Part shown: positions 36,276-49,089 of the stretch, in pieces
How the letters are laid out: each line of letters opens with the position of its first letter
Position numbering within the stretch: position 1 is the first letter of the stretch
The notes under the pieces: model-generated
Seen by the model: only the letters and a program-made list of their open reading frames with translations
What the model was told of the DNA's origin: nothing
Database searches by the model: none
Program-made: the position numbers and the translations under genes
From: Druceiella hillmani
Taxonomy: Eukaryota; Arthropoda; Insecta; Lepidoptera; Hepialidae
Direction of reading: 5' to 3'
Length of the DNA: 64,000 nucleotides
Assembly (NCBI GenBank): GCA_039881145.1
Contig: JAYKKI010000040.1
Span: 2,942,001-3,006,000, forward strand

Positions 36276-36394
36276 TAGTAAATATAGTGATCCACTCTAT
36301 GTGAATAATGAAAAAAAATTGTCTTTCTAGCTGGTTGCACATTTTTCTCTTTAAAAACAAGCTATTTATGCCGTCTCTCATTTGTACGTACGTG

Positions 36395-36960
36395 ACATTT
36401 AGTCCATTGAAATGTCACATTTTTTAGGTTGGGATAACATTTTGGATACCTACGGTAAGATGATTATTCAGAGAGGAGGTGGGGGGGGGGGGAGAATTCT
36501 AAGTTTAAAATTGGGTTTTTGAGGTCTACGAATCACTCCCGGTCACACTCGAGGTTCGACCACATCGTCCAGTCACCATTTTGAAAATAGGATTGCAAAC
36601 AATTTTCGCGGTACATTTTAGTAACTATGCTATCACAACCTAAAAATTGTGAAATGGTTTTCTATGGAGAATCGAATCCTGACAAATATGTGTTAGAAAA
36701 TCTCTGTCTTAATATATTAAAAAAAGTTACGAGGTAAAGAAAATAGAAATTGTTTAAGAGATTATCTTTCTTTTTGTCATTAAAAATAACATTACAAAAT
36801 TTTTTTAAGGGTTATATAAAAAGAATTTTCACCATGTTTATAAAAAAAATTTTATTCTTTAGGATTTTACAGCTTTGCCAAAAGATTGAAGTGCAAAATT
36901 ATCTGTAAATATACACAAAATAAATATATATAAATAGTTTAATTTCGAAAATTATTTGCA
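36395..36960 (+). repeat. fragment of SR family with a G-run
   Basis: Starts 'tagtccattgaaatgt', as at 29442, and parallels 60650-60900, including 'gagaatcgaat'. A run of about 14 G interrupts it at 36479-36493. Confidence 0.5.
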
Positions 36961-37156
36961 TTTTTCATTATCGTTTATTTATTTTTAATATTTTATCGTT
37001 TTACAATATTATGTAATCAATCATTTCTACTATTATAAATTATACTAGACACCTGTTTAAGAATTTAAAAAATGCTTTTCACAAAATGGTTACATCCGTA
37101 GGCTATTAGATACTTAGCTTAACTGAAAATGAAATAGAAGAAAATAGTATAGGCCT

Positions 37157-37228
37157 TGCTATTATTATCATTATTATTATTACTATTATTACTATTTATT
37201 ATTGTTATTATTATTATTACTATTATTG

Positions 37229-37259
<31 letters not shown>

Positions 37260-37262
37260 GCA
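37157..37262. repeat. (ATT)n microsatellite, imperfect
   Basis: ATT triplets with ACT, GTT and TTA interruptions. Confidence 0.93.
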
Positions 37263-37900
37263 TTCTTAGTAGTTGTGATCTTATAATAAAAAAAATTGAT
37301 GGTCAGTTAGAAAGGAATTTTTTTTCATAATCGAATTTCGATATTGGATACAATTACTGAATGCAATGCCATTATTAAAACTATATATTTTTAAAGAAAA
37401 CCATTGATTACACATAACGTTGTCTGTGTTTATTATATTTACTCGTATTTTTTGCGGACTGTACCAAAATATTAATACTCCAACAATATGTCCAACTTTT
37501 TACCTCATTTTGTATAAAGAAAAGTTATATAAAATTTAAAACAGCAAGTAAAATAACGTCATTTTTCTAAATTCCATTTATTATCTGAGTATATATTTTT
37601 TTAAGAATTTTGTGTAAAATGTTTCTAGAAAATGTCGAGCCATGGATCGCTTCCTTCCCCCTCCTCCATTTCTGAATTTATGAAAACCGATTCAAACTCA
37701 AAATTTAAAAAAAACAATAGAGTTACAAGAAAATTAGCAAAGTAAACCCGTCCGTGATTACAAAGGGAGTAGCAGCGTCTGAAGAATATGACGTGAACCA
37801 TTGTTCAGATCTATTTATTCTACTTATGCGCATATGCTAAATATTTATGTTAAAAATATTTTTGAATATTTTCTGCCTATATTTAAAATGAGATTCGAAG
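37263..37900. other. AT-rich non-coding DNA
   Basis: Nothing recognisable. Confidence 0.45.
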
Positions 37901-37909
37901 CATCTACTT

Positions 37910-40070
<2,161 letters not shown>

Positions 40071-40432
40071 CACTCAAATGAAAATTTTTTTATTCATACC
40101 ACGTTCACACGACACGTACAAAATGACATAGAAACGAAGGTTCACCCCTCTTATCTCGAATGTGAAGCTATTCGACATACTCTGTACGCATACAGTGCTT
40201 AAAAATTTCGCATGTTTAAACCAGTATAGGGAGGGTAAGTACATTTCGTCGGGAGGGCAACTACCTTTAACAAAACAAGAAATTTCAAATGGTGTTTATA
40301 AAATAAATATGATGGAACACGTCTTGCTATTTCTGTTATTCGATACTTCAATAAACATAAACTCAGACTCAACAGGTTGGCACTAAATTATAAGCGTCTA
40401 TAAACATTTCGAATCAGTTGACCGCCATCCGT

Positions 40433-40834
40433 AATTGTGTATAACGGTATTGTTTTTTAAAAACAATTTATTAGCGTAATATTTATTTGATGTGCATAGG
40501 ATTTATCACCCGTCCGCCAATTAATGCAAGCCAATGATTTTACTTTTACAATTCAATATTAAATCTTTAATATTTATTTATTCAATGAATTCATTTGTAT
40601 TTAACTTGTACAATTTACTGAATGACTATCCAGGACAACTTGTATCTATTAAACTTAACTTTAAAACGAATGAAGAACAAATGCAACGAGTCTCTAAAGC
40701 AGAGCCATTTCATACGATGGAAAATTAGTCATTAGGAAAATATCATTCTCAATTACATTATTGTTTAATAACAATTCTGTTGTATTCGGGTTTCCTGCAG
40801 GGCTGAGCCAGATGATGTAAGTAGGTGTCTAACA
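40433..40834 (-). repeat. 3' LTR of the errantivirus-like element
   Basis: Pairs with 47240-47684. Strongest shared stretch: 'aatgactatccaggacaact', 'taaacttaactttaaaacga', 'gatgtaagtaggt'. The left boundary is set by analogy with the other LTR next to the primer site, the right boundary by the polypurine tract. Confidence 0.88.
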
Positions 40835-40845
40835 CCTCCCTCACA
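40835..40845 (-). promoter_or_regulatory. polypurine tract
   Basis: Minus strand GTGAGGGAGG directly before the 3' LTR start TGTTAGAC; this is the plus-strand primer position expected in LTR retroelements. Confidence 0.75.
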
Positions 40846-40989
40846 AGCGGCAAGCAGTCCTTGGTGAAAAAAGGCTTGACCATATCTTCAGAGTTTCCGG
40901 GATGGTCGAGCTGCGTCCGTAAATTTTTTTTTGTTACAAATGTTTAACTTCTTTTTGAATATTAGATATATCAAAACGCAGCAAATTAT

Positions 40990-42176
40990 GAGGTGCAAAG
41001 ATGGGTAAAATGATGGATATAGTTAAGATGGGTATAGTTAAGTATACATGTGCGTTGTTATTTGTTTTATTTTTTATGAAATGATCTTCTTCAAATTAAT
41101 CCTTTAATGGATGTAATTGGTTTAAGGGCAGGTTCCGTATATTTGAAGGTTTTAGTTTATTTTTTATAATATGTAATACTGTAATGTTTCTCATATCGAA
41201 TTCTAATAGTTTAATTGGTTATCCAACAAGTTTATTCTGCCCGTTATCTATTTTATTATTTTATATTGATATGCTACAGTTGCTTTTTAGCTTTACCAAG
41301 TATAATTCTTCAATGGATTTATGTTCTTCCTTTTTACACAACAGTCTTATTTTTGTTTTTCCGGGAAATATCATTAAGCTTTTCGTTAATTGATCGTATA
41401 ATTTCTCGATTACTTCCATGGTTAAATTTTTTCAAATATGTTGACATCTTAATGTTAGTTCTTGATGTTTTATTATTTCCTGAACACAGTCAGGTTGTTG
41501 ACCATTTTCTGCAATGTAAATCTTTGACTTTTTTACAACTATTATCCAAATACACATGTGTCTTTTCGCTTATTGCCAAAAAGGGTTTAGGAGGGGTTAT
41601 TATTGTGCTATTCAAACTTGGTATAGAATATAGATGATACAGGATGTAATCAGTTGTATAGGTTATTGGATATTTTTCCACAAATACTATCATGTTATCA
41701 ACATAAATAGGTCCAAATTCTATTGTCATAAGTATCTCTCATGTTTGCGAGTTCTCTTAATAGTAATTGTTTATTTGAATAATTTTCTTCAATTGTTTTT
41801 ATGATATGTTGTTTACTATTTATCGGAAGTAGGCTATGGTGAGCAACTTGGAGGTGTGAGAAAGCATGTTTTCAATATTATTTAGAGATTTTGAAATTAT
41901 CCATATATTAATCTTGGCTAGGTCAATTAAATTGTTTAGATTTATAAATTGAGAAAAGGCGATATTGGTTGTATTTACATTTCTTATTAATTTATTTATT
42001 TTTACTTAAATTTTTATTTGGTTTTCTTCTAAGATTAATATAGTTTGATTAAATTCAGATAATAGGATTTTATCAAGGTTTATTCCTTTATTTACTTTAT
42101 GGAATAATATATTTTGATTTATGGTTATAAGGTTTTCTGCTTTTATATTTTGGTGTTTGGTCACATTTTGTGCTGT
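40990..42176 (-). pseudogene. env remnant of the errantivirus-like element
   Basis: Minus-strand frames downstream of integrase carry blocks typical of insect errantivirus envelope proteins, in order. First comes a hydrophilic helical stretch, then SLNNIENMLSH, then YILYHLYSIPSLNST with FLAISEKTHVYLDNSC (41729-41490). Multiple stops and frameshifts. The amino-terminal surface portion is mostly missing: the upstream end abuts the perfect hairpin at 42177-42228, where integrase also ends. Cannot make a functional glycoprotein. Confidence 0.72.
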
Positions 42177-42228
42177 GCTATTAGATACAAATTACAACCT
42201 AGTTAGGTTGTAATTTGTATCTAATAGC
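42177..42228. repeat. perfect 25-bp-arm hairpin at the integrase/env junction
   Basis: Arms 42177-42201 and 42204-42228 (left begins gctattagatacaaatt) are exact reverse complements with a 2-base spacer (gt). Confidence 0.97.
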
Positions 42229-43110
42229 TAATGGATTTTTTTCATAGATAGACGTTTCCTCGGAATAATCAATAAGGTTGCCGCGATTTTGGTTTTCTTT
42301 TGTTAAAATATAAACTTGATTAGCTAATAATTTTTTATTGACTTTAGAGTAAATATTTTTTACTGAATTTTTATGGTTTTCTATATAATTTTGCATATAT
42401 ATTTTTTCTGTTTCTATATCAAATGAATCTCTATAGTCCAAGTGGCTATTAAATATTTCTATAGGTTTTTTACCTGTGGATGATTGTATAGTATTACTAT
42501 AGCCTAATATGGCGAATAACATAACTTCATCTATGGTTGTATTAGTTTTAATTTCTTTTAGAATCCTTCAATGTTCTAGTAATATTGAATGAAGTCTTTC
42601 TGTGGCTTCATTTGATTGTGGGTGATTAATAGTAATATAATGTATTTTAATTTTATGAAGGTCGATAAATTCATTAATTGGTGAATTTTTAAATACAGAC
42701 CCTTGGTCCATAGTTATACTAATAGTTGAACTGTGGTTAGTCATAAAAATTAATAGATTTTTAATAACGTTAATCACCGTAGGTGTTTCTAAAATATATG
42801 CTTGTGCATATTTTGAGAATGCATCTATTAAAGTTAGAAATTTAGTTTTCCCTACTGTAAAAGTATATAAATGAATAAGTATTGGTGCTGATAGCATTAA
42901 TGGTTTAGAAGGATTTCTTTCACATTTATTTGTTTTAAAAATTTTACAATTAGTAATTAATTCTGTGATCATTTTGTACATGTTTGGTCAGTAATAAGTA
43001 CGTTTTATTTGTTGAGTTACTTCAGAGATACCTCTTTGATTATTCTTTCCTTCATGGAAATTTATTATTATTTTACATTGTTCATCTGGATTAATAACAT
43101 TATTAATTCG
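42199..43110 (-). pseudogene. integrase region of the errantivirus-like element
   Basis: Minus strand 42981-42568 holds the retroviral-type integrase core: an Asp in LIDAFSKYAQAY, a second Asp in TMDQGSVFKN, and the Glu-containing HPQSNEATERLHS, giving the D,D-35-E order. 42522-42199 is the C-terminal part (starts MLFAILGYSNTI). A frame break lies between the two at about 42560. The N-terminal zinc-binding part (43110-42980) is only partly readable. Together with the RT it supports the Ty3/gypsy assignment. Confidence 0.85.
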
Positions 43111-43639
43111 TTTTTACGAAGCTTAATTTTATAGGATAAATTTTGAAATGTTTTCTGCAATGTGGTAAGTATTAGTGGTATGTAATTTTTGTCATTTAAT
43201 AACAATCCGTATTCAATATTAGATTTAATGTTTTCTTTAAACAATTTTATTATTTCAGTTTCTATATTATTAGTATTAATTTGAGCTAAAATCGCTTTTC
43301 TATGGATATATTTTTATTATTTTTGTTTGTGCGGGAGAATGATGCATTTTATTTGTTGTCTGAATTGGTTAATGGGAATTTTCGAAATGGGAATTTCCAA
43401 AATTGGATTTTCTATATTTGAATGTACAGTTTCTTGTTCGTTTGGAAAGATGTCTTCCAAATCTGAAAGTTGGGGTAAATCGCTTACATTTGCTATTAGC
43501 GATATATTATCATCCGTGACATTTTTGTCGGAAGTAGTTATATCTGAATGTATTGACGAATTATTACCATTATTCATTTCAACTCTGGATAAGGCGTCTG
43601 CTTTGACGTTTTATATTCCTTTTTTATAGATAACTTTTG

Positions 43640-44040
43640 TAATCACACTCTTCTAACTTAAGTTTCCATCGAACTAAGCGTGAATGGAACTAAGCGTGAA
43701 TGGTTATTTTAAAGAATGTAACCATTGTGTGGTTTATGATCGGTAATTATTGTAAATTTTCTGCCGTAAAATTATGGTCTAAAATATTTAGTAGCCCAAA
43801 TGATGGCTAATAATTCTTTTTCTTTAGTGCTATACTTTACTTCGGTCTCACTAAGGTGCGAGAAGCATATGCAATTGGTTTATCGGAACCTATTATTCCT
43901 TGAGATAACACTGCGCCTATGGCAATGTTTGATGTGTCAATGGTTAATAAAAATTCTTTGATAAAATCTGGATATTGAAGTATGGGAGCAGACATCAAGA
44001 TTTCCTTACATAATTCAAAACTTTATATTAATTTATCTTC
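43640..44040 (-). pseudogene. RNase H region of the errantivirus-like element
   Basis: The minus strand reads TIDTSNIAIGAVLSQG, then KPIAYASRTLSETEVKYS and KELLAIIWATKYF, the hallmark Ty3/gypsy RNase H segments. Downstream (43577-43317) is a Ser/Asp-rich linker frame before integrase. Frameshifts separate it from both RT and integrase. Confidence 0.82.
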
Positions 44041-44249
44041 ATGTTCAATTTTAGCGCCTTTTTTTAAACATATTGTTAGTGGTTTTGTTATTTTTGCAAA
44101 ATTTGGAATAAATTTCCTATAGTAACCTACTAGTCACAGAAACGATTTTATTTCTTTGGTAATTTTAGATATGGGATAATTTTTTATAGCGTACATTTTG
44201 GCAGGATTTATTCTAATACCTTGTAGTGTGATAATATGACCAAAGTATG

Positions 44250-44930
44250 GAGTTTCTTTTTTAAAAAATCAGATTTATCTAGCTGAATTTTTAAGTTTGA
44301 TTCTCTTAATCTTTGGGACACTTTTTTCTATACTTGTTAAATGTTTTTGTACTGATATAGAATATATAATTATATCGTCAAGAGTAGACAAAAGAAATGG
44401 TACTTCGAATTCCACGGAGTACATTTTCCATGACTCTTTGAAATGTCGAAGGGCACTTTTTAATGAAAAGGGCATATGAAGGAATTCGTAATGTCCGTTT
44501 TCTACAGTAAATGCAGTTTTTTTTATATCATTAGGATTAATTTCAATATGATGGAATCCGCTAGCAAGGTCTAATGAGAAGTATTGACAACGTCCAAATT
44601 TATCTAATACATCAGAAATATTTGGAATTGGATTCTTGTCATCTATTGTTTTTTCATTGAGTTTTCTCTAGTCAATGACTAGTCTCCATTTTTTCTTTCC
44701 CGATTGGTCTAATTGTTTGTCTACGATCCACAAACGAGATGACCAAGGTGAATCCGATAGTTGTATGGTATTTTGGGCTAACACATTATTTATCTGTTTT
44801 CTAATTTCATCTTTATGTATAAAAGTGTATCTGTAAGTTTTGCTATAGATGGGTAATTCATCAGTAGTTTTTATATTATGTTTTACTTTATTAGTAAAAT
44901 TAGTGGGTTAGTTTCATAGTAGAAAATGTC
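44250..44930 (-). pseudogene. reverse transcriptase region of the errantivirus-like element
   Basis: On the minus strand: SPWSSRLWIVDKQLDQSGK, KKWRLVID, then a TAG where the conserved 'D-x-R-x-LN' begins, then NPIPNISDVLDKFG, YFSLDLASGFHHIEI and GHYEFLHMPFSLKSA. The catalytic box reads LSTLDDIIIYS, keeping both aspartates. The stop and later frameshifts make it inactive. Confidence 0.88.
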
Positions 44931-45289
44931 TTTATATTTTTTGCAAAGTTTAATTAATAGTGCTTTTACTTCTGAGTTTAGACGAGTTGTTCTCAATAAT
45001 TGTTCTACATTAATAGCTTGTTTAGTTTGTTCAAATTAAATATTTTAAAGTTTCTATATATGGGTTTAACTTTTATTGGTGTTGGTGATGATAATATAAT
45101 ATCATGTGATGTTGGGTTATCAATTTGAGCAATGGCGTAACCTCTTTTGTGGTAATTGTTATATTAGGTATGTAATTTTTTTTATTAATCCGTTATTAAT
45201 GTTGATTGGGATTTTAACTTTCTCAAATGAATGATTTTGAATGGTTCTTTCAAACAGATCGTAATTGTTAGGTTTCAAGATTTTTATTG

Positions 45290-45625
45290 GAATTTCCAAA
45301 TTTTTGGTGATTAAAATTTTATTACGAAAGTCTACTTTTGACTTCTGTTTTGCTAAGATATCTTATCTAATTAGTCCATCAAAAACATTATGGAAATTGT
45401 AAATATAATATTTAAAATCTATATATTATTAAATTCATCGAAAGTGGTAATTTAATATAGTTCTTATTTTTTGTAGTACACTCTGTGGTAGTACAGTGCA
45501 GATTTGTAATTGTAAATGGATTATACGTAATAGGAAAATTGATAAAGTACATTTTTATTATTTTTGGCGATAAAAACAATTTGTTGGCTCCAGTAACTAT
45601 GAGAAGTTTTAATGGTGAATTTGAT
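45290..45625 (-). pseudogene. protease region of the errantivirus-like element
   Basis: The minus strand near 45605-45560 reads LKLLIVTGANKLFLSP, aligning with the retropepsin active-site block. The position normally held by the catalytic aspartate is valine, so this protease is dead independently of the frameshifts around it. Confidence 0.7.
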
Positions 45626-45741
45626 ATTTGGATGTATGGTTAACGTCTTTATTTCTGTGTGTTTATTTCGACTTCGGATTGTCGTCGGGGTCTAAGTCTT
45701 GGGGAAAATTTTTATTATCATTATTTTGAGGCTTGTTTTCT

Positions 45742-45838
45742 AAATCCTCACAGTAATAGGGATGTTCAATTACATCCTCTGGGATTTCAGTATTAATAGA
45801 CCCAGAGGATGTAATTGAACATCCTTATTACTGTGAGG
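45742..45838. repeat. 40-bp-arm hairpin plus partial direct repeat inside gag
   Basis: Arms 45742-45781 and 45799-45838 are reverse complements with one mismatch and a 17-base spacer. A further direct partial copy ('cccagaggatgta') follows at 45842. Confidence 0.95.
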
Positions 45839-46690
45839 ATCATCCCAGAGGATGTATTTGAATGATTCATCGTTAAAAGCTAATGAATTATAATGTAATT
45901 CCTCAGCTATGTAATTAGGTGAGTGACCAGTATTTTTAAAATCATTATGCCGTCTTTGTGGTGATGGTCTATTATAGGAATTGTGCAATAAGTCGCTCAT
46001 TGGAATTGGTTTTTGCTAATGCCAAGGTTTTTATTGCAAACTTGGACTAGGTTTATTTTGCAAAAATGATTGTTGTGGTTGAGTGTTTTTCATAGTGTGC
46101 GAAGACGATTTTTGTGGAATTTATTTAATTTGAAGTTTCTGATTTTGGTTAGAATTGTTATTATGTTTAAATTTTTTCTTATTGCCATTTAACTTTCATT
46201 GTGAAAAAGTAATATTTTCTTTTCTATTCTTTTCATGTCATTTACATACTGTAAAGCGATAGGTAATGATTTGGGTCGCATGACCCTCATAGCAGAACCT
46301 AATGGTTCTTTCAAACTAGCTAAGAAAGTTCTCAGAGTTTGGTTAGTAAAGAATATGCGTTTACAAATGCGAAGGTTTTCGTCTCCTTCGTGAATGTCAA
46401 CGTAATTTGTAATTGTATTCAGTAGACTTAAGCACCTTTCGTAGCATGCTTGCGGAGTCTCATTTTCTTTTTGTTTAGTTTTTACGAGATCACAAAAACT
46501 GAACAAAAAAAAACTAATCAGAGAGAATTAAGGTTAATTTTATATCAAGCCATGTTTCAGCGCCATTTATATTAATTATTTCCCAATATTAATTATCTAT
46601 CTCATAATTAATTAATTTCCCAATAATCCCATTTAGAATTATAGTATCGTGGATAGTAAGTTGGTTCCTTAGAGTTGAATACTGTTTTAA
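45770..46690 (-). pseudogene. gag region of the errantivirus-like element
   Basis: 46506-46189 encodes a 105-residue capsid-type segment (starts MFSFCDLVKTKQKENETPQ; contains YERCLSLLNTI and FLASLKEPLGSAM), typical of gypsy-group Gag. Upstream pieces of the same protein (46690-46510) are readable in shifted frames, e.g. NGAETWLDIKL. The C-terminal part (46000-45840; NYIAEELHYNSLAF) precedes the hairpin. The N-terminal part is interrupted by the AT microsatellite. Confidence 0.8.
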
Positions 46691-46768
46691 GATGGCCTCG
46701 CTAATCTTAATATATCGATAGAGTTTATTAGGATTTCCGTCGAAAAGGGGCACAATTTTAAGAACCGC

Positions 46769-46902
<134 letters not shown>

Positions 46903-47221
46903 TTTGTTTATTTATTTATGTGTTTCTGCCTATGTGTCTATTTATGATTTAGGAATGATCTATTTTTTGGATCAAACTAAATGCAAACAATTGACAGCAC
47001 GACTATATTTGTGGCACAAGTTAAAATTATTAGTAAGGATTGCTTTTTTGAGTGTTGCACTTTTTGAGCTTGAGACTCACAGTGTTGTGGTATTCATCTG
47101 CGAAGTTGATGATGGCTGTGATTCTGCTGATGACTGTAGATTCTGGTGATGACTGGTGACGGTACTTCAATGAGTTCGTTGAAACGAAGACAGTTCACAA
47201 TTTTCGGTGCTCTGCATGAAG

Positions 47222-47239
47222 ATCCGCACGACTACGCCA
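47222..47239 (-). promoter_or_regulatory. primer binding site, tRNA-Ser-like
   Basis: Directly inside the 5' LTR the minus strand reads TGGCGTAGTCGTGCGGAT, close to the tRNA-Ser-complementary sites of 17.6/297-type errantiviruses as I recall them (TGGCGCAGTCG...). Confidence 0.7.
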
Positions 47240-47684
47240 ATTACGCCGCGTATCTGAACGGTATTGTTTTTAAAAACAATTTATTAGCTTGATAATATTT
47301 ATTTGATGTGCGTAGGATTTATCAACCGCGCGCCAAATAATTCAAGCCAATGAAAACTCAAGCTAATTAATACACAAGCTAATGATTTTACTTTCACAAT
47401 TCGATATTTAATTATTTAATATTTATTTATTCAATTATTTAATTTGTATTTAACTTGTACAATTTACGGAATGACTATCCAGGACAACTTGTATCTATTA
47501 AACTTAACTTTAAAACGAATGAAGAACAAATGCAACAAGTCTCTGAAGCAGAGACTTTTTACACAACGCAAAATTATTCATTAGAAAAATATCGCCCTCA
47601 ATTACATTATTGTTTTAATAACAATTCTATTGTCTTCGAGTTTCCTGCAGGGTTGAGTCAAATGATGTAAGTAGGTCTCTAACA
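47240..47684 (-). repeat. 5' LTR of the errantivirus-like element
   Basis: Counterpart of 40433-40834 with a roughly 30-base extra stretch ('caagctaatta'-type short repeat). A 71-codon antisense frame (47455-47670, plus strand) is open here and broken by a one-base loss in the other LTR. Confidence 0.88.
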
Positions 47685-47704
47685 CGCGTCGTGAGAATAA
47701 AAAT

Positions 47705-48275
47705 ATTAAGGGGGAAAATTTTTGTAATATATATATGCTATTATATATTAAAATATTGAAATTTATTTTGGATTGTGATTATTTACTTAGTTGTTTCAAA
47801 TATCTAACAGATATTGAGATTTGAATACTTTGAATTCGGGGACGCATGCAGATATTCGAGTAAGCGTTAGTTTTCGCTCCCGAATTAAAAAATTATAAAA
47901 TTACAAATTTACAGCAAAGAAAAATGTTTCCTGATTTTATATATTATGTTCTTTGTAATGAAATTATAAGAAAATATGCTTTACATTACTACATATGGGA
48001 AGAAATGTTCAAAATTCAGACGACGTGTGTACGTGAATTGTGAAATGGGTTTCGTGAATTCCTGTCGGAAATGAAAGAAATAACGTAGTAAGTTTTTGTA
48101 AAATATATATTATTATATACGAAAATAAAGCAAATTTATTGCGGATAGTGATTATTTACTTTATTTTCTTAAATATTTAAACACATTTTCGATTTGCGTA
48201 CATGGAATTCAAGTAAGCATAAACGTATTTGGGCATTCGTTTCCGAATTAATTAAAAATATAATTTACAGGGGAT
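47705..48275. repeat. direct repeat, two diverged units about 385 bp apart
   Basis: 47710-47905 and 48094-48265 share 'tttttgtaa-atatata', 'gtgattatttactt' and 'cgaatta'-type blocks. It lies directly outside the LTR element. Confidence 0.6.
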
Positions 48276-49085
48276 AATATTTTTTCTATATTTGGTATAT
48301 AATATATTTTATGATAAAGTAATAAACCGTTTCAAACGAAAGAAGATAACTTCGAGCGATATTTCTCGATTGCACAAAATGCGCTGCAGACAAGCAAACG
48401 TTTGTAATTAAGTTTAAAATATTTTAACTTAGGTATCAGATAAATGCAATATTTGTTTCTGCTTTGTGAGTATTTTGAAGTTTAAGCATATAAAAATGAA
48501 AGTATACAATTCGAGTTATATATACTTTTTGACCAAATTTTAGAGAGCACTACTGTAGTATATGAAGGAAAATAAATTTTCCACATTTTTTTGTGAATAA
48601 TTTATCATTTTATTTTCACAAAAATTACATGATTTTTTAAAAAATTTTTACCAAATTCATTAAAGAAAGTTGTAAAATAACAAGATAATTAGTTTTACTG
48701 TAGCGATTTTTTTCCGTGCGCGGCAAAAACTCGACACGTCACTTTTTTTAAATTACGTTTTTGCATTTTTTTGGAATATTTGCGTGTAATTTGGACTCGT
48801 GTGACTTTAAACGTTTCTTTTTCACAATTATTTGAGTTTTTTTTATGAAAAAAATTAATTTTTCATCTGCCAAAATTCATGAAATCTTATGATGTAATTG
48901 AGATTCGGACGAGAAAATGGTCTTTTCCAAATTTGAAAAAAATTTCATAACCTTTTTGAAAATAATTGGCTATAGATCTATAGTTATAGATAGTTTGAAA
49001 TATATTGTTGTAGATAGTAATTCCGCAATTAGTAGATAATTAAATTTTGGCCGCGCAGCTGTTGCGAATTTCATTTGTTCAGGAC
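48276..49085. other. AT-rich non-coding DNA
   Basis: No feature recognised. Confidence 0.45.
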
Positions 49086-49089
49086 CATC

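Noticed and set aside
41184..41637. Plus-strand frames of 69 and 140 codons resembling membrane proteins
   Set aside because: Antisense to the env remnant of the LTR element.
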